Positions 1 to 7,078 of a stretch of 19,647 nucleotides of DNA are shown here, in pieces. The notes below the pieces were generated by a model. It saw only the letters and a program-made list of their open reading frames with translations, made no database searches and was not told the DNA's origin. Location of the stretch: contig CAUZBP010000086.1 in NCBI GenBank assembly GCA_963578105.1, forward strand, positions 1 to 19,647, in the 5' to 3' direction. Every line of letters starts with the position of its first letter. Position 1 is the stretch's first letter. Made by a program: the position numbers and the translations under genes. This DNA comes from GCA-2718815 sp963578105. GTDB taxonomy: Bacteria > Planctomycetota > Planctomycetia > Pirellulales > Pirellulaceae.

Positions 1-2
1 CG

Positions 3-2114
3 GTCCTGCTGGACCACCGCAGCGATCCTGAACAAAGCAAAGCTGAGTTTAAAAAAACCGGCCTTGAGGGCCCGGCTGACTGGAATCCTGAAGCGGTTGA
101 AACACTGCTGCAAAGACTCGACTCTCTGTACGATCAGGCGCGTCTGGAGGAGGAGAGGCGTCAGCGGTGGGCGGATGAGAGAAGCCGCGGTGCGGAGTTG
201 CAAGAGCGGAAGGATTTACTGGAGATTGATCGTGCGCAATGGCAGGAGGAGCTTGGTCTGGACTGGGACCACAACGAGCTCGATATCTATTTGCGCGTGG
301 GGCAGTTACGGGCACTGTTTGAAGCCCGGCAGGGCCTTGCCGTGGCAGAAGCCGCACAAGAGGCCGCGGTCGCCAGCTTTGACAACCTCCTTGAGGAAAT
401 CACCCGGACCCTTCAAGAGTACGGCCTCACTTCTGTGGCTGATTGCGCGCTCGCCCATTCCACAGTCCAGGAGCTTGAGACCTTGCGCATCGCCTATACG
501 GAGGCACAAAGTGATTTGCTGAGAGCCCGGGCCGACATGAAAAGAGCCGGGGACCAAATGAAGCGGAGAGAGGAAGAGCGGGCACAGGTTTTCGAGCTTG
601 CCGGATTGACGGTTGGCCAGGAAGCCGAGTTACAGAGCCGGCTTAAAAAAATGGGGGACTATCAGTTAAAGAAAGCGGCCTACCATTCGGCGGTTACGCT
701 GCTGCAATCCGCTGAAAACGCCCTCGGTGACGATCCCGGGCTGATGGAACTGGCCGAAGAGGAGATCTCCGACAGGCGCAGCAAGCTGGAGGCTGTCGCG
801 GCAAAGAAAGACGAGCTCACCGAACGGAGGATACGACTACTGGAGCGCATCGAACAAGCTGAAGAGCGAACCGACATGGCCCAGAAGTTAGCCGGCCTCG
901 AGCGGACTGCCGATGCGCTCAGGCTCCGTAGGGAAGAGGACCAGGCTGCCGTCATCGGAGACGCTCTGGCCAGGTTTGTGCGCCAGCGACATCATCAGGC
1001 GGATCAAACCGGTATCTTCTCAAGGGCCAGCAACCTGTTCACAAAGTTTACCCGGGGACGTTTTAAGCTGAACATCGACGACGATGTCGAGCACCCTCGC
1101 TTCAGATGTATTGATACGGCCACCGGACGGGGAAGGAGCATGCAGCAATTATCCAGCGGCACCAGGGTCCAGTTGCTCCTCGCCGTGCGCATCGCCTTCG
1201 TCGAGAACCAGGAGCAGGGAGGCAGGAAGATGCCCTTCATCCTTGATGAGGCGCTGGCCATCACTGACGAACAGCGGGCTGAAGAAATCATCAAGGCGGG
1301 CATCGACATCTGCTCAGACGGACGCCAGTTCTTCTATCTCACAGCCCAGCATGACGAGGTCGGGAAGTGGCGCCGCCTGCTTGAAACGACTGAGCTTCGG
1401 GTGAAAGAAATTGACCTCGCGGAGGTACGGGACTTCAGTCAAAAGGACCGTGTTCCGCCACAGGTATTTGAGCCGCCGCCCGCGGTCGAGTTTCCCGGTC
1501 CAGCCGGAATGGGTCACGAGGCTTACGGCAGGGCGCTGAGCGTGCCCTCCATCGACCAGGCCGCGACCGTCGGAGGCATCCATCTGTGGTACCTGATCGA
1601 AGATTCTGAGGAACTCTGTGAACTTCTTAATGATGGAATCAATCTCTGGGGCCAACTGGAGAATCTGGTGGAGAGTAAAAATTCAGAAAATCTCACCGCA
1701 AACTCTTCCCTCTATACACAAGCCTCAGCCGGCGCAAGGGTTCTGGAATTTGCGCTGAAATATCGCAGGATTGGTCGAGGTCGACCGGTCAGTCGCCAAG
1801 CGATTAAAGAATCTGACACAACCGGAAAGTTTTTCGAGGATGTTGTTCAACTGGTGGATGGCCTGGAGGGTGATGGAAAATTGCTGGTGAAAAGACTTGA
1901 GGCCGGAGAAGTTAAAGGATTTCGTAAACAGAAGACTTCGGACCTGGAGCAATACCTTGAAGACAATGGGTTTATCGATCGACAGAACCTGCTTTCAGAC
2001 ACTGAAATCAGGAACCAGATTCGGGAGGATGTCTACAAGGACACCGAGTCGGGCCTACTCAACCTTGAACGCATCAACTGGCTTATTCAACAGGTACTCA
2101 AGGAAGATGAATAA
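3..2114 (+). CDS. YhaN/SbcC-like SMC-family ATPase, 3' part (5' end outside the window)
   Basis: The reading frame is open from base 3, so the N-terminus with Walker A is off the left edge; the TTG at 198 is only an internal codon. About 703 residues are visible (numbered from base 3). Residues ~30-330 are highly charged and look like a long coiled coil. An ATPase C-lobe follows: FTRGRF, an ABC-signature-like LSSGT at ~383, a Walker B (MPFILDEA at ~410, with D-E encoded at 1245-1250) and a TAQH switch-like His. The LSSGTRVQLLLAVRIA pattern and the order of motifs recall YhaN/SbcC/RecN ATPases, which work on DNA ends, often with a nuclease partner. After the ATPase comes ~220 residues that I cannot assign to a family. 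That extension is clearly AT-richer than the ATPase part. The partner and exact role cannot be seen here; DNA repair or phage defence are both possible. Confidence 0.75.
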   Translation, partial: VLLDHRSDPEQSKAEFKKTGLEGPADWNPEAVETLLQRLDSLYDQARLEEERRQRWADERSRGAELQERKDLLEIDRAQWQEELGLDWDHNELDIYLRVGQLRALFEARQGLAVAEAAQEAAVASFDNLLEEITRTLQEYGLTSVADCALAHSTVQELETLRIAYTEAQSDLLRARADMKRAGDQMKRREEERAQVFELAGLTVGQEAELQSRLKKMGDYQLKKAAYHSAVTLLQSAENALGDDPGLMELAEEEISDRRSKLEAVAAKKDELTERRIRLLERIEQAEERTDMAQKLAGLERTADALRLRREEDQAAVIGDALARFVRQRHHQADQTGIFSRASNLFTKFTRGRFKLNIDDDVEHPRFRCIDTATGRGRSMQQLSSGTRVQLLLAVRIAFVENQEQGGRKMPFILDEALAITDEQRAEEIIKAGIDICSDGRQFFYLTAQHDEVGKWRRLLETTELRVKEIDLAEVRDFSQKDRVPPQVFEPPPAVEFPGPAGMGHEAYGRALSVPSIDQAATVGGIHLWYLIEDSEELCELLNDGINLWGQLENLVESKNSENLTANSSLYTQASAGARVLEFALKYRRIGRGRPVSRQAIKESDTTGKFFEDVVQLVDGLEGDGKLLVKRLEAGEVKGFRKQKTSDLEQYLEDNGFIDRQNLLSDTEIRNQIREDVYKDTESGLLNLERINWLIQQVLKEDE

Positions 2115-2285
2115 CCATCCATGGTTGGATGTCGGTGGTTGCCTTGCAGCGGTTTGTCAGGGTCGGTAGGTTGCCGGGCGCCAGCTTGTACACCCCACTG
2201 GTTCTGCACCTGTAGCTGCGGCAACAACAGGAATTCGTTTGGAAAACGCTGTGTCGGTTCATCAGCGCCGCAAAACCAAAAATGG
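2115..2285. other. Convergent intergenic spacer with small inverted repeats
   Basis: This spacer lies between the stop codon of the ATPase gene (+) and the stop of pssA (-). Directly after the ATPase stop, 2113-2131 holds two overlapping short inverted repeats: AACCAT/ATGGTT around 2113-2126 and CATCC/GGATG at 2116-2120 and 2127-2131. They could form mutually exclusive hairpins. No T-run follows, so a Rho-independent terminator is doubtful. No tRNA or att-like repeat was seen. Confidence 0.3.
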
Positions 2286-3215
2286 TTATGCGGTTGGTGG
2301 CGGTGCGCTACGGGTGGTTTCATCGTGACGTGGCGATTCCGTGTCGGAACCATTGCCGGGATCGTCGGCAATCGCCTCTGTCGCAGACTTCGAGGACAGG
2401 GCCGTGAACGCAGCACGGACCACCGGATTGGTAACGTAATAAATAAACAACAAGGGCATTGCCAGTTCGTGAAAAGCGGCCACGATGACAAGAATAAACA
2501 CGAACTTGACTAACTGCTGGTAACTTACACGTCCCTTCACATGATGGCTGAAAGCACGTGGATAGGGCACCCGTGATACCATCAGGCAAGCAACGAACAG
2601 GGTTGCCACCGGCACGAATCCTGTGGTTGCAGATGTCAACAAATCAGCAAGCCACCTTGTCTGTTGTGTGAATACACCCGCAAAGTCACTGTGCGCCGCG
2701 TTGATGATCACCAAAGATGCTACCGTTCCCGCAGCTGCCGGTGAGGGCAAACCGCAAAACGGACGCCGGGACTCGTCCTCTTCTTTTCTGACGTTGAAGC
2801 GAGCAAGTCGCAGAACAGCGGCAAGCACGTAGAGTACCGCAATGACCCATAAGACGCGAGGGTGGAACACGTGAGAGAATTGCAGCATGAGAAAGGCAGG
2901 CGCGACGCCGAAACTGATGGCATCACTGAGGCTGTCCAACTGGGCTCCGAAGGCGCTGGTTTGCCGTGAAAGTCTGGCAACCGGACCATCCAGCATGTCG
3001 AAAATCATCGCTACGAAAATCAACAAGGCGGCAATGTACAAGTTGTTAGCTGAAGCAATGTCGGGTCCGACTTTTGCCGCGTAAGTGATGCTGCTAAATC
3101 CGCACGCCGAATTTCCCAAGGTCAACAAAGTAGGAACGACGGCAAACATCTGCTGGCCGCGCAGCCGTAGCCAAAAATGGGAAGTGGTAACACTCCGTCT
3201 TTGTTGTTTTGGCAT
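2286..3215 (-). CDS. pssA: CDP-diacylglycerol-serine O-phosphatidyltransferase (phosphatidylserine synthase)
   Basis: This integral membrane enzyme transfers a phosphatidyl group from CDP-diacylglycerol to L-serine to make PS. From the ATG at 3215 it is 309 aa. The CDP-alcohol phosphotransferase signature D-G-x2-A-R-x8-G-x3-D-x3-D is intact at residues 76-98 (D76, G77, A80, R81, G90, D94, D98), which supplies the metal-binding aspartates. Hydrophobic segments lie at ~22-45, 58-75, 103-138, 160-175, 196-213 and 235-262. The tail of ~40 residues is polar and Pro/Ser-rich. A GTG at 3230 would overlap the psd stop by 4 bp (GTGA). The ATG at 3215 is preferred because GAGG at 3228-3225 lies 9 nt upstream. 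It is the last gene of the pmtA-psd-pssA operon. Related families (PgsA, CDP-alcohol transferases) are possible, but the adjacent psd makes PssA by far the best call. Confidence 0.9.
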   Translation of the reverse strand: MPKQQRRSVTTSHFWLRLRGQQMFAVVPTLLTLGNSACGFSSITYAAKVGPDIASANNLYIAALLIFVAMIFDMLDGPVARLSRQTSAFGAQLDSLSDAISFGVAPAFLMLQFSHVFHPRVLWVIAVLYVLAAVLRLARFNVRKEEDESRRPFCGLPSPAAAGTVASLVIINAAHSDFAGVFTQQTRWLADLLTSATTGFVPVATLFVACLMVSRVPYPRAFSHHVKGRVSYQQLVKFVFILVIVAAFHELAMPLLFIYYVTNPVVRAAFTALSSKSATEAIADDPGNGSDTESPRHDETTRSAPPPTA

Positions 3216-3224
3216 GGAAGTCGA

Positions 3225-3228
3225 CCTC
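3225..3228 (-). promoter_or_regulatory. Ribosome binding site selecting the pssA start
   Basis: On the minus strand GAGG lies 9 nt before the ATG at 3215. The upstream alternative GTG at 3230 has no purine-rich site in front of it. The site overlaps the psd stop codon (3229-3227), so ribosomes finishing psd would be placed to restart on pssA. Confidence 0.5.
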
Positions 3229-4216
3229 ACTCGTGGTGATTGGTATTCGATGGATACTTGACGACGACACTGGAACCCGCGCGAACCCGGTCACCAACTC
3301 TGACAAGTACGGATAAACCCTCTTCCTGAGGCAGCACGAGTTCCGTGCGTGACCCGAGTTTGATCATGCCGAATTGAGAACCGCGGTCCAGTCGTTCCCC
3401 GGGAGCAACCCAACAAACGATCCGTCGTGCGATCGCCCCCGCGATTTGACGTACGATGATGCGACGGTGAGGAACTCCGTCTTCCTCCAATTGCATCATC
3501 ATCTGTTCGTTTTCGCGCGCCGACGCGGCGCGTAAGGCGTTCAAGAACTTTCCCTTGCGGTATTGCAAGCCAATGATCCGGCCAGCAACGGGCACGCGAT
3601 TGATGTGCACATTGAATACACTCAAGAAAATTCCAATTACGATGGCCGGCCCACCAATGAATTCGTCGTGCGCAACATCTTCTACGGCGACGACCTTTCC
3701 GTCGGCTGGTGACACCACAAGGCCCGGGGCCTGCGGTATGTCCCGTGACGGATTTCGGAAAAACCAAGCGACAAACAGGGAAAGCCCAAGTACAACAAGT
3801 GCTGCGGGCCAGAAAACGAGGCCGATGATGACTGCCAGCGTCAGGCAGGCTCCGCTCAGAAGGATTAACTCTGCCAGTCCAACACGAGCGAAGGGCAAAC
3901 GATCTCGCCAGACAAACGGGTCATCTTTTTCGTCCCAGCGGCACTCGGTTTGATTACGGTGGTATTTGAGATCGCGCGGGTCAAGGACTTCGTGCGGACA
4001 CCCGTGGGGTTCCCCGCGGCGCGTACCTCGCATGCGTACTACGTACGACGGGCGAAAAGTCTTCAAATACCACCGTCGCAGAGTGCCCCACGCCAACTCG
4101 ATCCTCATGCAGACACCACCACCGGGTTGAATCGATCGAATGTCTGAATGAAGTGGTTGAATCGGCAAGCGTTTTTCAACGTTGGGCGGGCGTGATGCGG
4201 TTTGCGATTGTGTCAT
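3227..4216 (-). CDS. psd: Phosphatidylserine decarboxylase proenzyme, with N-terminal extension
   Basis: This enzyme decarboxylates PS to phosphatidylethanolamine using a pyruvoyl group made by self-cleavage. The 329-aa frame has the processing motif L287-G288-S289 inside FGMIKLGSRTELVLP, where cleavage between Gly and Ser would give the beta chain and a short alpha chain of ~41 residues. Family Asp and His are present in SPADG (D172) and NVHINR (H204). Two adjacent membrane segments cover ~113-152. The core from ~153 resembles the short, archaeal/bacterial PSD type. The first ~110 residues are an extra basic and Cys/His-containing region of unknown role. The start at 4216 overlaps the upstream methyltransferase stop by 4 bp (ATGA), which argues for coupling. 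A start at 4108 (MRIELAW…, 293 aa) is a real alternative behind GGTGGTGG. The downstream pssA follows within 11 bp. Confidence 0.93.
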   Translation of the reverse strand: MTQSQTASRPPNVEKRLPIQPLHSDIRSIQPGGGVCMRIELAWGTLRRWYLKTFRPSYVVRMRGTRRGEPHGCPHEVLDPRDLKYHRNQTECRWDEKDDPFVWRDRLPFARVGLAELILLSGACLTLAVIIGLVFWPAALVVLGLSLFVAWFFRNPSRDIPQAPGLVVSPADGKVVAVEDVAHDEFIGGPAIVIGIFLSVFNVHINRVPVAGRIIGLQYRKGKFLNALRAASARENEQMMMQLEEDGVPHRRIIVRQIAGAIARRIVCWVAPGERLDRGSQFGMIKLGSRTELVLPQEEGLSVLVRVGDRVRAGSSVVVKYPSNTNHHE

Positions 4217-4890
4217 CGGGCGTCTTGCAGATTCGGGTGACCCGCTTGATGAAAACGCAAATAATGGACTATAGCCGGAGGCAAATTCAAATAGACCAGT
4301 TGCTGGCGAAACTCGTACAGATTGAGGTACCGCTGTAATACTCTGCGGACCTGAGCGATACGACGCCGGTCCTCGCTGGTTGTCAAACGCCGTTTGATTT
4401 CGTGTATCCAGGCGTATTCAAAAAATGACAACGTTCCATCCGGTGCCAACAGATCTTCAAAATGTCTGAAGATACACTTTACCAGACCAACCGTGAAATT
4501 GTTGAAGGGTAAACCACAAATGATGAAATCATAGCCCTTTTCGGGTTTCCATTCCTGGACAGGCTGGTGCAGAATCCGCGTGCGGTTTGCCACTTGTTGA
4601 AAATGCGGTTCCGAGTCGAACCGCCGACGCAAGACATCGACAAACCTGTCATTCAACTCAACCACGTCGAATTGATCTTCCGGACCGATATTCCGGACCA
4701 GTTCACGAGTGACGGCGCCGGTACCGGGACCGACTTCCAGGATTCGCGCGGGCCGGCTGCGTTCGCGTAACGGTTCCCCTAATGCTCGGGCCAGATGGCG
4801 CCCGCTAGGAGTCAAGGCGCCAGTGGGCGCACCGTGATTGTGGAATTCACGAAAAAACGTCAGATATTCTGAAACTGTGTGTTTTATCAT
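4213..4890 (-). CDS. pmtA: Phospholipid N-methyltransferase (Sinorhizobium PmtA-like, class I SAM-dependent)
   Basis: The predicted role is three successive SAM-dependent methylations of phosphatidylethanolamine to phosphatidylcholine at the inner membrane. The 225-aa protein has SAM motif I, LEVGPGTG, at 51-58, an acidic residue after beta-2 in VVELN (E79), and GLPFNNF at 126-132, matching the S-x-PLLNF-like motif IV region of the Sinorhizobium-type enzymes. The N-terminal FFREF…GALTPSG segment also matches the family's FFxxW…GSIxPTS head. The ATG at 4890 is the first possible start because an in-frame TGA (4893-4891) sits immediately upstream. It is the first recognisable gene of the lipid operon and overlaps psd by 4 bp. 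KsgA/Erm-type rRNA dimethylases share motif I, but the GLPFNNF form and the psd-pssA context favour lipid methylation. The symbol is by homology, and the substrate is inferred. Confidence 0.72.
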   Translation of the reverse strand: MIKHTVSEYLTFFREFHNHGAPTGALTPSGRHLARALGEPLRERSRPARILEVGPGTGAVTRELVRNIGPEDQFDVVELNDRFVDVLRRRFDSEPHFQQVANRTRILHQPVQEWKPEKGYDFIICGLPFNNFTVGLVKCIFRHFEDLLAPDGTLSFFEYAWIHEIKRRLTTSEDRRRIAQVRRVLQRYLNLYEFRQQLVYLNLPPAIVHYLRFHQAGHPNLQDAR

Positions 4891-5388
4891 TCAAACCCGT
4901 GCGCCCCCATTCCAGCAATGAAGATACCCCCTAGTGTAAAAACATTTGAGCCGACCGGAAGTGCCTCTTTGGTTTGTGTCGAGAAACAGCGAGGAAATGT
5001 GGTCCCCTCGTCCAGCACAATCGGGGTATTCAGTAGATTCCGTTTGAAGCTGTTTTCAGAGAGAATCCCCGTCTGGTTATGCGGGTGTGTGGTATTCCCC
5101 GGTCCACATGAACAATTGGTGTCCGTGCGCAAAAGGCCTGTGCCCCGGCAGCAGTCGGACTGAACGGTTGCTAAACACAAACCAGTTAAGGAGCAGGAAA
5201 AATGTAGCAAAATTTTTTCTGCCGGCCGTTTTGGGGCCCGGTCGGGATGCTCGGCAGGCCGGGTGCGTAAACCAGAACGCGGCCTCGCCCGGCAGCGTTG
5301 TGGTGAGCAAAGCGACCTGGATGAATTTGCGACGAGAGAACGCACTCCCGTCGACCCCTTTGAAATCGCTTCTCGCGTCAGCGCAAAT
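4891..5388. other. 498-bp region without a supported gene; probably holds the lipid-operon promoter
   Basis: This lies between the PEP-CTERM stop (5389) and the pmtA start (4890), both on the minus strand. A minus-strand open frame (5411-4887) ends with a 4-bp ATGA overlap onto pmtA, which is the sort of junction seen between real operon genes. Its N-terminal half is Arg/Ser/Cys-rich and unconvincing, and I recognise no family. A second minus-strand frame (5310-5077) encodes a hydrophobic FLLLNWFVF stretch, so a decayed or frameshifted small membrane protein is conceivable. The bases at 5214-5265 contain ctgcc/ggcag and other GC-rich inverted repeats next to an A/T run, a weak terminator candidate for the PEP-CTERM gene. 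No clear promoter could be fixed. Confidence 0.4.
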
Positions 5389-6555
5389 TTATGACTCGTC
5401 CCAGTGAGCATGCCGGCTGCCGCGGAGCAGTGTCAAGGCAACGAGTCCCAGCGACAAAATCACCCAAGTCTCCGGTTCGGGAACGGCAGTCGCTACACCG
5501 TATCCGAGGGGAGCGAAACTGACCGCCAGTTGGCTGTAGTCACCCAGGTCGATATCACCGTCCCCGTCGCCATCAGCCGTGGAGAAAAGACCACCGGAAG
5601 CCCAAGGATTAAAGTGGCCTGCCAGTTTGTTGTAGTCCGTCAAGTCAAGGTCTCCATCGATATCGGTGTCACTGGCACTGTAAGGAGACGCGCGGCCGTT
5701 TTCAGTAGCGGCTTCGGCGAGCCAGGCATCGATGTCCTCGCCATTGAGCGTGCCATCTCCGGTGAGATCATATGCTGAACCAGGTGCGCTGACTCCCACC
5801 ACCAAGTTCCCTTGGCCGAACAGGTCGTCAATGTCTGACAGGTCGCATGCGGAATCACCACTGAAATCACACGCTGGGCCATTCGTGCCGGATCCGGACA
5901 CGGTGAGGCGCGACGACAAGGCGTACATGGGGCGTTTCGCATAGGGAAGCGCTGAAAATCCTGCGCTAATCCACTGTTGATTCGTGGATTGCACCTGGCC
6001 GTGGGTGGGCGCGCCCTGCACCGGATCCTGTGGGTTACCACCACCGACACAGGATTCACCAAGCGGTAACAATCCGAAACAAGTACTTAAATTGGCAGTG
6101 CCCATGGAGTTTGTACCGGTCCATACATAAAGCGTTGTTGTTGGTATTGCGAACTGGGTTAACGACAACGTGTTATCGAGACTGACGCTTGTACCGGCCC
6201 AGAGGTCTGCGAACCCGTCTGCAATTTTTGTTGCACCGTCAAGCAGATACACAGGCGTGTCTGCGCCGACGACAGCATTGTCTCTGGCATCGGCTAGGCG
6301 CGTGGAACCGATTGCGTACCAGAAAACATTCTCATCAGTCCCCGTGAGTGTAGGATTCAGGGCCGCTTGGTCTTGCACAAACGTGTTGTAGAACTCGATA
6401 TCCGTACTCTCCGCGCGTGTTTTGTCGTGGGTTACGAACGCCAGGTGGTAAGAATCCCCAGGATCCAGTCCGGTTGGAATCACAACAGCGTGAGCCGAGA
6501 CGGCAGTGACAAGGGAGATACCAAAGGCAATGAGATGAATCATGCACCGAAACAT
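5389..6555 (-). CDS. PEP-CTERM sorted extracytoplasmic protein with dockerin-like repeats
   Basis: From the ATG at 6555 this is 388 aa, with a signal peptide (residues 1-23, ending SAHA). The N-terminal domain (~24-210) has the pattern AFVTHDKT…DIEFYNTFV…RDNAVV…DGFADLW…VWTG, as in many planctomycete exported proteins. Four short Asp-rich EF-hand/dockerin-like calcium loops follow (DFSGDSACDLSDID, DLTGDGTLNGEDID, DIDGDLDLTDYN, DGDGDGDIDLGDY, within ~228-345). The C-terminus is a PEP-CTERM signal: VPEPETW at ~358, a hydrophobic helix, then RGSRHAHW. By family knowledge it is handled by an exosortase and attached to, or released at, the cell surface. The catalytic role, if any, is unknown. The upstream ATG/GTG-type extension to 6600 is rejected in favour of 6555 because of the good Shine-Dalgarno and a clean signal peptide. 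No exosortase gene is in the window. Confidence 0.85.
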   Translation of the reverse strand: MFRCMIHLIAFGISLVTAVSAHAVVIPTGLDPGDSYHLAFVTHDKTRAESTDIEFYNTFVQDQAALNPTLTGTDENVFWYAIGSTRLADARDNAVVGADTPVYLLDGATKIADGFADLWAGTSVSLDNTLSLTQFAIPTTTLYVWTGTNSMGTANLSTCFGLLPLGESCVGGGNPQDPVQGAPTHGQVQSTNQQWISAGFSALPYAKRPMYALSSRLTVSGSGTNGPACDFSGDSACDLSDIDDLFGQGNLVVGVSAPGSAYDLTGDGTLNGEDIDAWLAEAATENGRASPYSASDTDIDGDLDLTDYNKLAGHFNPWASGGLFSTADGDGDGDIDLGDYSQLAVSFAPLGYGVATAVPEPETWVILSLGLVALTLLRGSRHAHWDES

Positions 6556-6563
6556 GGATAATT

Positions 6564-6568
6564 TCCTT
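6564..6568 (-). promoter_or_regulatory. Ribosome binding site of the PEP-CTERM gene
   Basis: AAGGA on the minus strand lies 8 nt before the ATG at 6555. It decides that start over the longer open frame beginning at 6600. Confidence 0.6.
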
Positions 6569-6639
6569 GGGTTAGCATCTCGGCTGACATGCCTTGTCAC
6601 GACCTACTTGTTTTGCGAAGACGAATGTGGAGTCGTCCA

Positions 6640-6673
6640 GTGGAACCTGCAGGGCAGTGGAACCTGCAGGGCA
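6640..6673. repeat. Perfect 17-bp tandem duplication
   Basis: The unit gtggaacctgcagggca occurs twice head to tail (6640-6656 and 6657-6673), followed by another gtg. Each copy contains the palindrome ctgcag. It lies 85-118 bp upstream of the PEP-CTERM start codon, so it might affect that promoter region, or it may just be a slippage duplication. Confidence 0.85.
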
Positions 6674-7078
6674 GTGCTGCTTGCCATCAAACGGATAACA
6701 AAATAGCCACGATCGTTCTGCAACGCATGGACACGGAACGTCAGCAGCTGCTCGCTGTTTGCATTGTCAGTTTACATTGCCAACGGACGCCGGAGTGTTT
6801 TCGCGATAGGTTCATAAATACGGTTTCCAGTTTACTCCTGAAAAACCGGATTGCAATTCTTTTCCATCAAATTGTTTGGATTGGGGAAAACGATCTCCCA
6901 TCCGTACAAGCCAGTGATGTTGGGCTACACAACGGTGAGTTCTTTAAAAACGACAGGCCGAATCCTGTCCTGTCCGGTTGCCACCTGACGAGGCATTGGA
7001 ACTGAATGAGCAGGGGAGCCGAAGGTGACCGGTCAGCCGCGAGTGTTGGGACGGGTGGATTGTCGGATTTTTTTCGGA

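Larger units (their letters stand above)
6556..7078. other. 523-bp intergenic region between two minus-strand genes
   Basis: This is the leader of the PEP-CTERM gene and the trailer of the TauE gene. It contains a perfect 17-bp tandem duplication (6640-6673, listed separately) and a TCGGATT direct repeat flanking a T-run near 7062-7079. A plus-strand open frame (6589-7005) has no recognisable domain, no ribosome binding site and an implausible composition, so I do not call it a gene. No tRNA or clear terminator was seen. Confidence 0.4.

Noticed and set aside
1..2114. Left-edge ATPase as a named defence system (e.g. Wadjet, Lamassu, Gabija)
   Set aside because: Only the C-terminal part is visible and no partner gene is in the window, so naming a system would be unsupported.
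4891..5388. Rho-independent terminator at the GC-rich inverted repeats near 5214-5265
   Set aside because: The stems are interrupted and alternative pairings compete. The A/T run is not in the clean stem-then-T arrangement on the minus strand.
5087..5407. Plus-strand open frame of 106 aa
   Set aside because: No ribosome binding site or recognisable domain, overlaps the end of the PEP-CTERM gene, and the composition does not look coding.
6589..7005. Plus-strand open frame of 138 aa between the PEP-CTERM and TauE genes
   Set aside because: It begins in the PEP-CTERM leader, runs through the 17-bp duplication, and has Cys/His-rich, non-conserved-looking sequence without a start signal.
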